A stretch of 64,000 nucleotides of DNA from Paenibacillus hexagrammi (GTDB taxonomy: Bacteria > Bacillota > Bacilli > Paenibacillales > NBRC-103111). The notes below the pieces were generated by a model. That model was not told where the DNA came from and made no database searches. It saw only the letters and a program-made list of their open reading frames with translations. The translations under genes and the position numbers were made by a program. Shown here piece by piece: positions 54,222 to 63,271 of this stretch (positions are counted from its first letter, which is position 1; the number at the start of each line of letters is the position of its first letter). The stretch covers positions 5,098,501-5,162,500 of the forward strand of contig NZ_CP090978.1 of the NCBI RefSeq assembly GCF_021513275.1. Reading direction: 5' to 3'.

Positions 54222-54852
54222 GTCCGAGGCCCTCCTCTCGTCCGATGACTTGAGCAATCTGCTGGTAGAACCGCGTAAATTGCTCCTCCGTCACCTCTTC
54301 CTTGCCATACCAGATTCGATCAAAGACAAGAGAGCTTTCTTGAAATACAGGAACCAGGGACGGCTCCTTCTCTTCCAGCTCGTCCCTATACTCCCAGTTC
54401 GTCTTCCACTTTTCCACACGGAGCGCCTTTCCAGCCTCCAAATAAAACAAGAGGGAGAGATACGTGTAACGGACGCCCTCCCTCCATTGGCGGGTTAAAC
54501 GGCTTGCATCAGCCTGCCTCCAGTACTCATTGTAAGACCTGCTTAGCTCGCCTGCCGGAAGATATGCGGTGCTGCGGACACGCTTTTGCCTAATGATTTG
54601 TTTGGAGAACCAGTATATCCCATACCCTGCAATGGCCAGCAGGACAATCATCACCGCATACGTAATGAAGTCCCCTGAGCCCTTCGGAAGATGAATGTCG
54701 GGCAAATATTTTCGGATCTTGTGCCATAGCGGCTTCAGCCAATCCCAGATCGATCCGTGCTCCTGCTGGTTATATACGGTATACTCCTTGTCTTGCAGAA
54801 TTTGACTCAGTTGTTCTTTGTCCTCTGACACTTGTTGAACGGAGTTAGTCAT
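54205..54852 (-). CDS. DUF4129-domain membrane protein
   Basis: 215 residues with a central helix (about 68-86) and the DUF4129 motif pattern LSRSYNEYWRQADASRLTRQWREGVRYTYLSLLFYLE (key part: REGVRYTYLSLLFYLE). ATG 54852 overlaps the end of the previous gene (AAGCATGACTAA), so they are probably coupled. Family members are linked to the transglutaminase/MoxR cluster; the role is unknown. Confidence 0.82.
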   Translation of the reverse strand: MTNSVQQVSEDKEQLSQILQDKEYTVYNQQEHGSIWDWLKPLWHKIRKYLPDIHLPKGSGDFITYAVMIVLLAIAGYGIYWFSKQIIRQKRVRSTAYLPAGELSRSYNEYWRQADASRLTRQWREGVRYTYLSLLFYLEAGKALRVEKWKTNWEYRDELEEKEPSLVPVFQESSLVFDRIWYGKEEVTEEQFTRFYQQIAQVIGREEGLGHERAE

Positions 54853-56047
54853 GCTTTTTATCCGAATCCTCTCGCTGCTCATCTAGAGCAGGTTCCTTTT
54901 CACCAGCTGCTTTGTCAGCGCCATTCTCATTGTTCTTGGTTTCTTCAGCTTGCTGTTGATTCCCGTTACCTGCTTCACCCGCTTCTCTTTCATGGGGTAA
55001 ATGATTAACCGGGTTAATGCTTTCAATACCATCCTTCCACTCACTGCCACTAAGGCCTTCCATTCCGTTTACTTGGTTATGTACCACACTTTCAATCATT
55101 GCCTCTAGACCCAGACCCTCGTTGCGAACCTTTAAATCAAAATAGCTAAGTGCATAAGGAAGCAGCCATAGAGGAGAAATGAGAATACTAAGCAAACTGC
55201 CCAGTAGTTGGGCAAATAACCCCGCTCCCAGCACTGCCGTTACTAGCAATTGAACCACTGTCAAAAACAGATATAAAATCACGACGAGTACGAAATACAT
55301 CAGAAACAAGCGCCAGAACTGCTTTCTTGTCAATCTCCAGCTTTGTCCCAAGCCGATCAGATCTTCCCCGCTCGCCACTACTGCAAGATAATAACCCCAG
55401 CGAATGAAAAAATAAGAGAAGGTCAGCAAAAAGCCGATAAACAGCAAAATAAAGAAGATGATCATGGATGCAGCCGCTCCACCGCCGACAGAACCGTTAA
55501 TCGACCCAGAAACGCCCGCTCCAAAAATAAAAGCGACAGCTAAAAGCATCATGACAATCACGAATCCAAAATAAATACCAACCATAATCATCAGGTTAAT
55601 GACAGTACTGCCTACCATAGGCCAAAACCTGCGGAACGATTTCTTCAGCAGTCCTCCCACACCTGGAACCTCTTCACCGAATAATTCCGCTCTAATTAGA
55701 TGTATGGTGGAAGCCACCGAAGCCGGCATGAGACCCAGTAAAAAGATCGGAAGCAGCAAGAAAACGAAAAGCAGATTTTTGGCGATCTCTGCCGGCGAAG
55801 TAGCGTCTTGTAAAGATGAGCTCGACTGCAAAATGTCCTGCCAGGATGCCCCTTCGCGAATTTGATTCAGAATCGATGACGTCGTGAAAGCTGTTTCTTG
55901 ATAAAGCAGCAAATTTTGCAGTAAATAATAAGGCCCGTATAAAATTAACATGATTAATGTTAGCTTCACAAAATGCTTACGGTATAGTTGGAAGCTTCTA
56001 TCCAGTATCCTACCAATCCCCATTGGTTTTAAAGACAAATTCAACAT
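54845..56047 (-). CDS. Multi-helix membrane protein (glycerophosphoryl diester phosphodiesterase membrane-domain type)
   Basis: 400 residues with about 7-8 helices (21-45, 95-125, 140-180, 185-210, 220-260, 270-300), then a charged tail rich in Glu, Asn and Lys. The start KPMGIGRILDRSFQLYRKHFVKLTL is typical for the GDPD_2/YciC-like family. ATG 56047 follows AGGAGG. First gene of the DUF4129-DUF4350-moxR-DUF58 operon. Confidence 0.78.
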   Translation of the reverse strand: MLNLSLKPMGIGRILDRSFQLYRKHFVKLTLIMLILYGPYYLLQNLLLYQETAFTTSSILNQIREGASWQDILQSSSSLQDATSPAEIAKNLLFVFLLLPIFLLGLMPASVASTIHLIRAELFGEEVPGVGGLLKKSFRRFWPMVGSTVINLMIMVGIYFGFVIVMMLLAVAFIFGAGVSGSINGSVGGGAAASMIIFFILLFIGFLLTFSYFFIRWGYYLAVVASGEDLIGLGQSWRLTRKQFWRLFLMYFVLVVILYLFLTVVQLLVTAVLGAGLFAQLLGSLLSILISPLWLLPYALSYFDLKVRNEGLGLEAMIESVVHNQVNGMEGLSGSEWKDGIESINPVNHLPHEREAGEAGNGNQQQAEETKNNENGADKAAGEKEPALDEQREDSDKKHD

Positions 56048-56227
56048 GCAATTCCTCCTAAATTTGGAAATTTGACAGACTCTCTGCCTATTATACACGA
56101 ATCACCCAGGAATCTGACCATATAAATGAAACAATTTTCAAGCCCGAAACGTCACCTTACGTTCTTACGTACTATGGGAAAAGAGGTTTCTGCAACCTGC
56201 AATGATTTTACAAAGGGGGAGTTTGGG

Positions 56228-56637
56228 ATGGCTGTGATTGTGAGGAATCAAGTGACGGGTAAGAGGTATATCCTGATCGGAGCAGGCCTTGGAGTGAATC
56301 TTTCCAAAAGCCTAATCTAGTTGGAGGTATGCTGTCTTCACAAGATGAACATGGAAAGCTACCCGCCTCAGCGGTATGTGATGAAACCGGAACCATTGTT
56401 TGGTTCCCGACAGAGGAGCTTAAAGTGGTCTCTATAGAGGGGCAGGATATAAGTGATATCTTAAAAGAATTGCACGATGAGCCTGCGCCATCGCCAGAGG
56501 CTTCGTGCTTCCATGAAGCACCGCATCCGGAGGAGTCGTGTCCCGCATGCGGCGCGCTTCTTAAGCTTAGTGATATGGAGTGTCCGTCGTGCGGCATTGT
56601 GTTTCTACAAGAGATTAAAGAAAGTTCCGATAGTTAA
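56228..56637 (+). CDS. Small protein with C-terminal zinc ribbon, apparent frameshift
   Basis: 136 residues when one G is restored at 56296. The first frame begins MAVIVRNQVTGKRYILIGAGLG and the second continues ESFQKPNLVGGMLSSQDEHGKLPA. The C-terminus has two CxxC motifs (CPACG ... CPSCG), a zinc ribbon. ATG 56228 follows GGGGGAG. I know this only as a hypothetical protein with a ribbon; a role is not known. Confidence 0.65.
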
Positions 56638-56690
56638 ATCCTTCAGCGAGAAAGCTGACGACCTCCAGACTACCTGCAGGTATACGAATT

Positions 56691-58292
56691 CTATTCAGCT
56701 AAAGCGACCCGATTTCTTCCGCCGGTCTTCGCTCTGTATAGAGCCTCATCCGCACGTGATACGATATGCTCCAGCAGTGTGCTACCTTCTATCATGCCGG
56801 CTTCCGAATATTCGGCAACGCCCAGACTGGCTGTGATCGAGACCTGAATTCCATCCTCTTCATAAGGATGATTGATTAGACGCAGCCTAATCTTTTCTGC
56901 AAGCTGCAGGCTTTGCTCTGCGTTTTTGTTCAACGCAAGCAAGATAAATTCTTCTCCTCCATATCTGGCCACAATCGTATGCTCATCGGCATACTGGCGA
57001 AGTAGCATGGCCACATGGCGAAGGACACGATCTCCTATCAAATGCCCCCGCGTATCATTAATTTTCTTGAAATGGTCGATATCCAGCAAAATCACCGAGC
57101 AGCAGTTCCCCGCGTTCACACACGCTCTCAACCGATCACTGCCTTCTAGCATGATATACCTGCGGTTGAAGACCTCCGTCAACTGGTCTACCATTGCTGA
57201 ATGCTCGAGCAGCGTAATGGTGTCCTTCAATTTGCTTGCCATCGTATTATAAGTCTGGCAAAGCTGGCGAAGCTCAACAGGTGCGGTCCTGATCGCTTCC
57301 TGATTGATTTGATAACTATAGTTGCCGTTTTGGATGATTTTGGTTCCTTTCACGAGAAAGTGAATAGGCTTTTCGATCCTTGATGCCAACGTAACCGTCG
57401 CGGCAAAGCTCAAGACCAAGACAATTAGCATAATTAATATTTCCGTAATAAGAAGCTGATTCAAGTTCTCGAATACTTCTTCCTCCGTAATTTCTCCTAC
57501 CACTGTCCAGGCACGACCGGAAGACCACTGGTATTGCCCGTATACGCGCTTTCCGTGAAAGCCTATATAAGCTTGATCTGATTGAGCATCGGCTCTAGCT
57601 CTGCGGAGTATTTCTGTATCCATCAGTTGATTGGCGTCGGATTTGTTCGGCCCTGACATCGTGACGATTTTCCCTTCACTGTCAAGAACGTATACCTCTC
57701 CCGTTTTTCCAAAGCTGAGCTGATTCATCAGCTTGTCCAACAGGTCCGTGCTGACCGTGCCCACTACCGCCCCCGCGAACTGACCGTATGAGTCGAGTAC
57801 TGGAGCCGTGAACGTGATGATGAAATTACCTGACTGTTTGGAGGTCAAAATGCTGGAGATAAACTTTTTTTTGTCACGTGCAGCCTGAAAATAAGATCTG
57901 TCCCCCAGAAACATACCTGTATTAGGATCTTTCGAAGACCTGTAATATCCATCAACATCTACAAAGAAAAGAAGATCAAAGTCCGATTGGATTCGGCCAT
58001 ACGCTTCAAAATCGGATGTAAGCAGATCGATACGATGTTGGACAGCATTGTCAGATAAGGCAAATCGCTTAATTGTATCCATCCGTTCCTGACTCCACCG
58101 TTCGATATACAGGCTTTGAATAGACACGACCTGCTTCAACTGTTCTCTGGTCTCTAGCAGTCTGTCGGCTTTTCCATTTATGTAGAACGATACAATAATC
58201 GCAAGGCCTAATCCTATGATGATAAGACCAACCCAGAAGCGGAATCGTTGTTTAATGGTCTGGTTGGAGAAATATGAAGATAGCAGCTTCAT
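56691..58292 (-). CDS. Diguanylate cyclase with dCache sensor (GGDEF)
   Basis: A 533-residue protein: helix 1 (about 16-33), dCache_1 sensor domain (about 35-275), helix 2 (about 280-300), HAMP, then GGDEF with RYGGEEF as the catalytic loop. It should make cyclic di-GMP in response to an extracellular ligand. No I-site RxxD is visible at the expected place. No partner phosphodiesterase or riboswitch is adjacent. Confidence 0.9.
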   Translation of the reverse strand: MKLLSSYFSNQTIKQRFRFWVGLIIIGLGLAIIVSFYINGKADRLLETREQLKQVVSIQSLYIERWSQERMDTIKRFALSDNAVQHRIDLLTSDFEAYGRIQSDFDLLFFVDVDGYYRSSKDPNTGMFLGDRSYFQAARDKKKFISSILTSKQSGNFIITFTAPVLDSYGQFAGAVVGTVSTDLLDKLMNQLSFGKTGEVYVLDSEGKIVTMSGPNKSDANQLMDTEILRRARADAQSDQAYIGFHGKRVYGQYQWSSGRAWTVVGEITEEEVFENLNQLLITEILIMLIVLVLSFAATVTLASRIEKPIHFLVKGTKIIQNGNYSYQINQEAIRTAPVELRQLCQTYNTMASKLKDTITLLEHSAMVDQLTEVFNRRYIMLEGSDRLRACVNAGNCCSVILLDIDHFKKINDTRGHLIGDRVLRHVAMLLRQYADEHTIVARYGGEEFILLALNKNAEQSLQLAEKIRLRLINHPYEEDGIQVSITASLGVAEYSEAGMIEGSTLLEHIVSRADEALYRAKTGGRNRVALAE

Positions 58293-58384
58293 GAGAGCGT
58301 TTGACCCCTCTTTATCTATAATTCATTTATTATAACTCATTTGAAGTGAGTCAAGAAAGGACAGCACCTCCTATTTTTCGACAA

Positions 58385-58410
58385 AAATAGAGACTTTCCT
58401 TAGGAAAGTC
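58385..58410 (-). terminator. Terminator after the ThuA gene
   Basis: Stem GACTTTCC / GGAAAGTC (58392-58410) with a 3-base loop; on the minus strand it is followed by TCTATTTTTG. It lies 38 bases after the ThuA stop. Confidence 0.65.
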
Positions 58411-58447
58411 CCTGTTTGTTGATTACATATCGCTTGGAATAAACGCC

Positions 58448-59098
58448 TTACTTGCTTAAACACCAATCCACGCATGAAGCCAATACCTGTAATAGTCCTG
58501 CGTCCAACAGCCCTTCCTCCGTATGAGCAGGTGTGAAGCACACGACACGGCCCTCTCCGGCTTCATGCCGCCAACCAGCTATCGATTCCCCATCCTTGGA
58601 AGCCGACAATAAGAATACGTCTGTCCGGCTGCGGTCACAGTGCACGAAATAATGCTCATCCATAATGGCAAATGCAGCTTGGTCCGCCGGTTTGCCTCCC
58701 AATAATTCCGTATAGGATACGAGGCTATGCTTCTCAGGATGATATTCGAAATACCCCCGCAGCATACCTACATAAGCACCGTCAGGTGAGTAGGAAGCCA
58801 GCCCCGAATGCCAACCCAGCCAGGCTCCTCCCTGCTCGACATATTGTACGATAGCCGCTTCCGTCTCTTCGTTCATCCATCTATGTACGACCTCGTCCTG
58901 GGGGTTCAGTCGATCTTCTTTGAAAAAAACAACAGCATCCGGCTTGCTCTCCATCGCTGCTTGCAGCTGATCTTCACTGAGATATTCGATCTCGACCGAA
59001 CGCTCGTCAAGCTGCTTCTGCAGAGCGGTCTCGAGCGAGCGTTGGATAGGCTCTACCGGATGATAAAAATCTCCGACGATCGCAATAATCCGCTTCAT
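58448..59098 (-). CDS. ThuA-family protein
   Basis: 216 residues of ThuA-type glutamine amidotransferase-like fold (VVFFKEDRLNPQD, EQGGAWLGWHSGLASY, GRVVCFTPAHTEEG). ThuA is linked to trehalose and sucrose breakdown; this short type occurs often in Paenibacillus sugar regions. Starts at ATG 59098, GGGATGCT site. The SDR gene lies upstream on the same strand. Confidence 0.82.
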   Translation of the reverse strand: MKRIIAIVGDFYHPVEPIQRSLETALQKQLDERSVEIEYLSEDQLQAAMESKPDAVVFFKEDRLNPQDEVVHRWMNEETEAAIVQYVEQGGAWLGWHSGLASYSPDGAYVGMLRGYFEYHPEKHSLVSYTELLGGKPADQAAFAIMDEHYFVHCDRSRTDVFLLSASKDGESIAGWRHEAGEGRVVCFTPAHTEEGLLDAGLLQVLASCVDWCLSK

Positions 59099-59145
59099 AG
59101 CATCCCTTCTCCCTTCACTTCATTATGACCCTCTAAATGCCCCTC

Positions 59146-59844
59146 TTAAAGAGGCATCGCTTCCCCTGTATGATCCACAAACACCTGATCATGGGCAGGA
59201 ACGACCTTCCTGTCCATCAGGTCCAGTATTCCCTTAGCCGCAGCATAAGGATCTCCCGGAGCAGCTGCTCCGCCCATATCTGTTTGAATCCAGCCCGGAT
59301 GCACCGCATACACCTGTACACCTTCAGCTTGGAGACTACGTTTGATCTGCAGCGAGAAATAATTCAATGCAGCCTTGGTCAACGCATACGGATAATCGCC
59401 GCCATAAGCACCGGCTGTACTGCCCGCTTCTGAGCTAATATTGATGAAGGACGATTTGCTGTCTTTAACTAGCAGCGGCAAAAAATGCTTGGCCACAAGC
59501 ATCGGCCCGAACAGATTCACGGCAAATGAATCGGTTACATCTGATAATGCAAGCTGCTCAATCGGCACTGATCTTCCGAGCAAAACAGCCGCATTGTTGA
59601 TAATAGCATGCAGACTGACTCCCTCTTCCTTAAGCACTTGAGCCGCGGCTGCAACGGATTCCTCACTAGTGACATCCAGAGCTACCGGCTTTATCCGCGC
59701 AGAATTCTCCTTTTGAAGCTCCTGCAGCTGCCCGGCAGCAAGCGGATCCCGTGCTCCCGCATAAACCGTATATCCCCGCTCCACAGCCAGCTTGGCTAAC
59801 GCAAAGCCTAGACCGCGGTTAGCACCTGTTATGAAGATATTCAT
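59146..59844 (-). CDS. SDR-family oxidoreductase
   Basis: 232 residues with TGANRGLG, NNAAV, and YALTKAA (Tyr-x3-Lys), the classical SDR set. ATG 59844 after GAGGCAGG. Substrate unknown. It is upstream of ThuA with a 47-base gap. Confidence 0.88.
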   Translation of the reverse strand: MNIFITGANRGLGFALAKLAVERGYTVYAGARDPLAAGQLQELQKENSARIKPVALDVTSEESVAAAAQVLKEEGVSLHAIINNAAVLLGRSVPIEQLALSDVTDSFAVNLFGPMLVAKHFLPLLVKDSKSSFINISSEAGSTAGAYGGDYPYALTKAALNYFSLQIKRSLQAEGVQVYAVHPGWIQTDMGGAAAPGDPYAAAKGILDLMDRKVVPAHDQVFVDHTGEAMPL

Positions 59845-59935
59845 GTCCTGCCTCCTCGTGACTAACCTTTTTCATCTCTTTATTCTACTCTGCAAGTTCT
59901 CTGTATCCCGCTTTCCGCCAATTTACCGCGACGCT

Positions 59936-60393
59936 TTATTTCTTATCGTTCTCAAGCAGCTCAATCATGAGCTTTAATTGCGGAACCGTATCCAGGTAAG
60001 CGTATCTTCCTCCTGTATACTCACCCTTTTGCAGCAGCGGCATTTGATGCTTTTCCAATACTGCGATTTTTTCTTTCATGCCGTCAATGATAAACGCGAT
60101 ATGATGAAATCCTTCCCCGTCACGGTCCAAGCAATCCCGCCATACGCTGGGTTTTTCATCAGGTTCAATCAGTTCAAGCTGAAGGGAGCCCATATCAAAA
60201 AAGCAAGCTTACATCTGGCTTCCGTTGGCTGACCGTTGTACTCCGTTTGCGCAACATCCACCGTATCGGTCCAAAACCACTGTGGCTTATCTACACCGAA
60301 AAAATCAGCATAAACTTGACTTGTTTGTTCAATGTCATTCACAAGCAGTCCGATTTGCGCAATTACTTTCGTGCCTAATAGGTTTTTATCCAT
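59936..60393 (-). CDS. VOC/glyoxalase-type protein, apparent frameshift
   Basis: 152 residues when one A is restored to the A6 run at 60197-60202. First frame: MDKNLLGTKVIAQIGLLVNDIEQTSQVYADFFG ... KLAF; second: FDMGSLQLELIEPDEKPSVW ... GEGFHHIAFIIDG. This is the paired beta-alpha-beta-beta-beta fold of glyoxalase/bleomycin-resistance proteins with the metal ligands His and Glu in place. It may act on a sugar-derived substrate. A LacI-type operator lies 140 bases upstream. Confidence 0.8.
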
Positions 60394-60531
60394 TGGAAAT
60401 CTTCCTCTCTAAAAATGAATGTTATGTATTCGTTAAGAATCCGCCATTTAGGCAAAGATCCAATAACAACAGGTTTAGCCTTGCTTTGCTTATATAAACC
60501 TCGTCATTAAATAATGCGCTTTCATATGTTA

Positions 60532-60545
60532 TGAACACGTGTTTA
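60532..60545. promoter_or_regulatory. LacI-type operator copy between lacI and the VOC gene
   Basis: TGAACACGTGTTTA (60532-60545) differs at one base from the site at the lacI promoter (TGAACACGCGTTTA, 61633-61646). It lies upstream of the VOC gene and downstream of lacI, so the regulator probably controls the VOC transcript too. Confidence 0.6.
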
Positions 60546-60564
60546 TTTTAGAATAAAAGAAAAA

Positions 60565-61611
60565 TCAGAGTTTCTTACAAGATTCTCTGACTATCAATTG
60601 AGATTGAATCATGACTTTATTAAAATCTTTAGCGCCCTGCTCAATGTTGTTAATAAGAAGCTCCGTCAGCTTGAGCATCATACATTCAAAGTCCATGCGG
60701 AAAGTCGTAAGACTCGGCTGAAAACGAGCGCTGAAAGCGTGGTCGTCGAATCCGATCACCGAGATATCGTCCGGAACGGAGATCCCCTCTTCCTGCAAAG
60801 CACGAATCACTCCGAATGCTACGCTGTCGTTCGCTGCAATAAGGGCTGTAGGTAACTGATCACGTCCACAGGACCCCAAAAGACTCTTCACCGCCTGATA
60901 GCCGCTGGTTTCATTGAAATCTCCCGCCAGCACCCAGTCTCTCACAATCTCGAGTTTGTTCCGGCTCATTGCGTTCACGAAAGCCTCGTACTTGGACGGC
61001 CCCCCGTATCGCTTCATATCCCCATTAACAATTCCAATCTTGCTATGGTTTAAACTGACCAAATAATCTACAGCCGCATTAATGCTATGCTCATTATCAA
61101 AATTAACAACAATCCGGTTCGGCTCATTGCGCCCAGGTAAATTTTGGTCTACAATAGCAACCATGTATCCTTCCGTAACGAGTTCTTCAATGAAAGGCTC
61201 ATAATTCGCAGCACCGATAAAGATGCCGCCGTCGACACGTCTTTGCAAGTAGGTTTCTTTAATGCGGCTCACTTGCTTGGGATCCTTCGAATCGCGAATG
61301 ATATGAGTTAACACGTAATAGCCGAAGGATGACGCATATTCAATGATGCTCGCAATCATTAGATTGCTTAGCATGTCACCAGATACGTGTCCAGCATCGA
61401 TAAAGAATAGACCGATTGTTTTCGTCTTCTTCCCCGCTAGCACCTGTGCAGACAGGTTCGGAACATAATTATACTGTTCAATGACTTTCATGACCTTCGC
61501 ACGCGTCTTCTCCGGTACGTTCGAGTAATTATTGATGACCCGGCTAACCGTGCTCCGTGACACCCCAGCCAGTCTGGCAATTTCTTCGCTATTGGTTTCC
61601 GTCTTCTTCAA
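60565..61611 (-). CDS. LacI-family transcriptional regulator
   Basis: 348 residues: LacI HTH (TNSEEIARLAGVSRSTVSRVINN, part: LAGVSRSTVSRVINN) and a PBP-type effector domain (VDGGIFIGAAN, SVIGFDDHAF). The TTG at 61611 is chosen for its spacing to GTGGGG; GTG 61626 is an alternative. Its own promoter carries an operator right after the -10, so it is probably autoregulated, and a second copy lies beyond its end. Confidence 0.9.
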   Translation of the reverse strand: MKKTETNSEEIARLAGVSRSTVSRVINNYSNVPEKTRAKVMKVIEQYNYVPNLSAQVLAGKKTKTIGLFFIDAGHVSGDMLSNLMIASIIEYASSFGYYVLTHIIRDSKDPKQVSRIKETYLQRRVDGGIFIGAANYEPFIEELVTEGYMVAIVDQNLPGRNEPNRIVVNFDNEHSINAAVDYLVSLNHSKIGIVNGDMKRYGGPSKYEAFVNAMSRNKLEIVRDWVLAGDFNETSGYQAVKSLLGSCGRDQLPTALIAANDSVAFGVIRALQEEGISVPDDISVIGFDDHAFSARFQPSLTTFRMDFECMMLKLTELLINNIEQGAKDFNKVMIQSQLIVRESCKKL

Positions 61612-61632
61612 AATAATTAGCCCCACTTTCCG

Positions 61633-61684
61633 TGAACACGCGTTTACAACCTCAATTATACGTCCCTTTTTCCATAAGTGTCAA
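61633..61684 (-). promoter_or_regulatory. lacI promoter with operator
   Basis: On the minus strand -35 TTGACA (61679-61684), 18-bp spacer, -10 TATAAT (61655-61660). The operator TGAACACGCGTTTA (61633-61646) lies just after the -10, where a bound LacI would block transcription. Confidence 0.75.
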
Positions 61685-61755
61685 CGAGATTTCATTGAAA
61701 ATCACTGGGATTTGGCTTATGCTAGCTTGTATTATACATCAAGGAGCCAACAACA

Positions 61756-62526
61756 ATGGATTTTCCAACCTTGCACATGCTGATCTTTTTACTCGTCGCC
61801 GGATTTCTGGCTGCCTTTATCGATTCTGTGGTAGGAGGCGGAGGACTCATCTCGCTTCCCGCTCTGCTATTCGCCGGATTACCGCCCGTATTTGGGCTAG
61901 GGACTAATAAGCTGGGAGGCACCATGTCCTCGTTAACCAGTACGGGGTCTTTTCTCATGTCCAAAAAGATCAGCGCGCGTCTTGCCCTGTCCCTATTTCC
62001 TCTTTCGTTTGGAGGCGCTGTGCTTGGAACCTATACCGTCAAGCAGATTCCTTCCGACTTTTTAAAGCCTCTTGTCGTGGGTATGCTGATCGTAGTTACC
62101 ATTTATACGCTTCTGAAAAAAAACTGGGGAGTTACCTCTACGTTTACGGGATTAACCCCTAAGACGACAGCCCTACTCATTGCGGGGGCTTTCTGCATTG
62201 GTTTTTATGACGGATTCTTTGGACCGGGGGCAGGTTCTTTCCTGATCTTCCTATTTCTTATGGTCGGCTTCGATTTTGTCGGCGCATCCGCTAATGCCAA
62301 AGTTCTTAATTTAGCCAGCAATGTGGCAAGTCTTGGAACCTTTTTCCTGATGAAATCCGTCAATATCTACTACGGGCTCCCGATGGGAGCCGCGATGATC
62401 GCCGGTGCGCTGGTCGGATCACAAGTCGCCATTCGTAAAGGCAGCACCTTTGTCAAACCGCTATTCATCCTTGTAACTTTACTACTTGTAGGCAAACAGG
62501 TCTGGTCGCTGCTGACGCATGCGTAA
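61756..62526 (+). CDS. TSUP-family (TauE/SafE) transporter
   Basis: A 256-residue protein with about 8 helices and two repeats of the family motif, LAAFIDSVVGGGGLISLPALL and FCIGFYDGFFGPGAGSFLIF (parts). It has the YfcA/TauE-type layout for export of sulfite, organosulfonates or related anions; the substrate is unknown. ATG 61756 after AAGGAG. It is divergent from lacI. Confidence 0.88.
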   Translation: MDFPTLHMLIFLLVAGFLAAFIDSVVGGGGLISLPALLFAGLPPVFGLGTNKLGGTMSSLTSTGSFLMSKKISARLALSLFPLSFGGAVLGTYTVKQIPSDFLKPLVVGMLIVVTIYTLLKKNWGVTSTFTGLTPKTTALLIAGAFCIGFYDGFFGPGAGSFLIFLFLMVGFDFVGASANAKVLNLASNVASLGTFFLMKSVNIYYGLPMGAAMIAGALVGSQVAIRKGSTFVKPLFILVTLLLVGKQVWSLLTHA

Positions 62527-62550
62527 ATGTTCCGTTATAGGGAGGATGAA

Positions 62551-63222
62551 ATGCAAATTCGTTATCTGTTGGTTTTGGGAATGGGTCTATCGCTTACCTT
62601 GTCGGGCTGTGACTTAACCGAATCTACTGCTGAAGCCCCTGTTGAACTTTCTACCGTATCACCTGCTGCACAAACCGCTTCCGTCAAGGAAGGAGTTCTT
62701 CATATCGAGCCTTCCGAGCTGTTTGCGGGGGATGCTGCGAAGTTTAAGCCCTTTATGGACACGGCAGGATCTGTGAAGCTGCAGTACACAGGGAATAAGA
62801 AATCGATTCAAACTTACGCCGAGATTTGGGAAAATGGAAGTAAGACCCAGACACTCGGTCCCTTTTCATCTTCATTGATGAATGAGAAAAGCACACCCGT
62901 TAGTGCTGAGTGGATTATATCTATGAAGGAAGTCAAGAAGGATGGCGAGCAAACGCAGGGAACGCACTATGCAGCCACAGTTGCTCTTGTTCATTCGAAC
63001 GGTTCGTCGAGCATGGAGGTGGACGTGGACTCCTCGATTCACCACAAAATATCAGCGATGATTCCATCTCCTCCTGAATTAGACATTCCCGATGACGAGG
63101 ATGCGCCCATCTGGGGGTTCCAGGCCACCGACGAGAGCTTTATGAAGAACGTGGATTTTACACCAGAGTCCTTGAAAAATGCCAAATGGGCCGTTGTATT
63201 CAAAGTCGGCATGATCGATTAG
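62551..63222 (+). CDS. Hypothetical lipoprotein
   Basis: 223 residues with signal peptide and lipobox TLSGCDL, a Thr/Ala-rich linker and a domain with AEIWENGSKTQTLGP and ATVALVHSNGSSSMEV. ATG 62551 follows GGAGG by 5 bases; the frame also opens at 62527. No known domain. It is 24 bases after the TSUP gene. Confidence 0.72.
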   Translation: MQIRYLLVLGMGLSLTLSGCDLTESTAEAPVELSTVSPAAQTASVKEGVLHIEPSELFAGDAAKFKPFMDTAGSVKLQYTGNKKSIQTYAEIWENGSKTQTLGPFSSSLMNEKSTPVSAEWIISMKEVKKDGEQTQGTHYAATVALVHSNGSSSMEVDVDSSIHHKISAMIPSPPELDIPDDEDAPIWGFQATDESFMKNVDFTPESLKNAKWAVVFKVGMID

Positions 63223-63271
63223 AAAGCAGCCCCTTACAATCCTGTTATCAGAGAAGAGGTACGAAGCAGAA

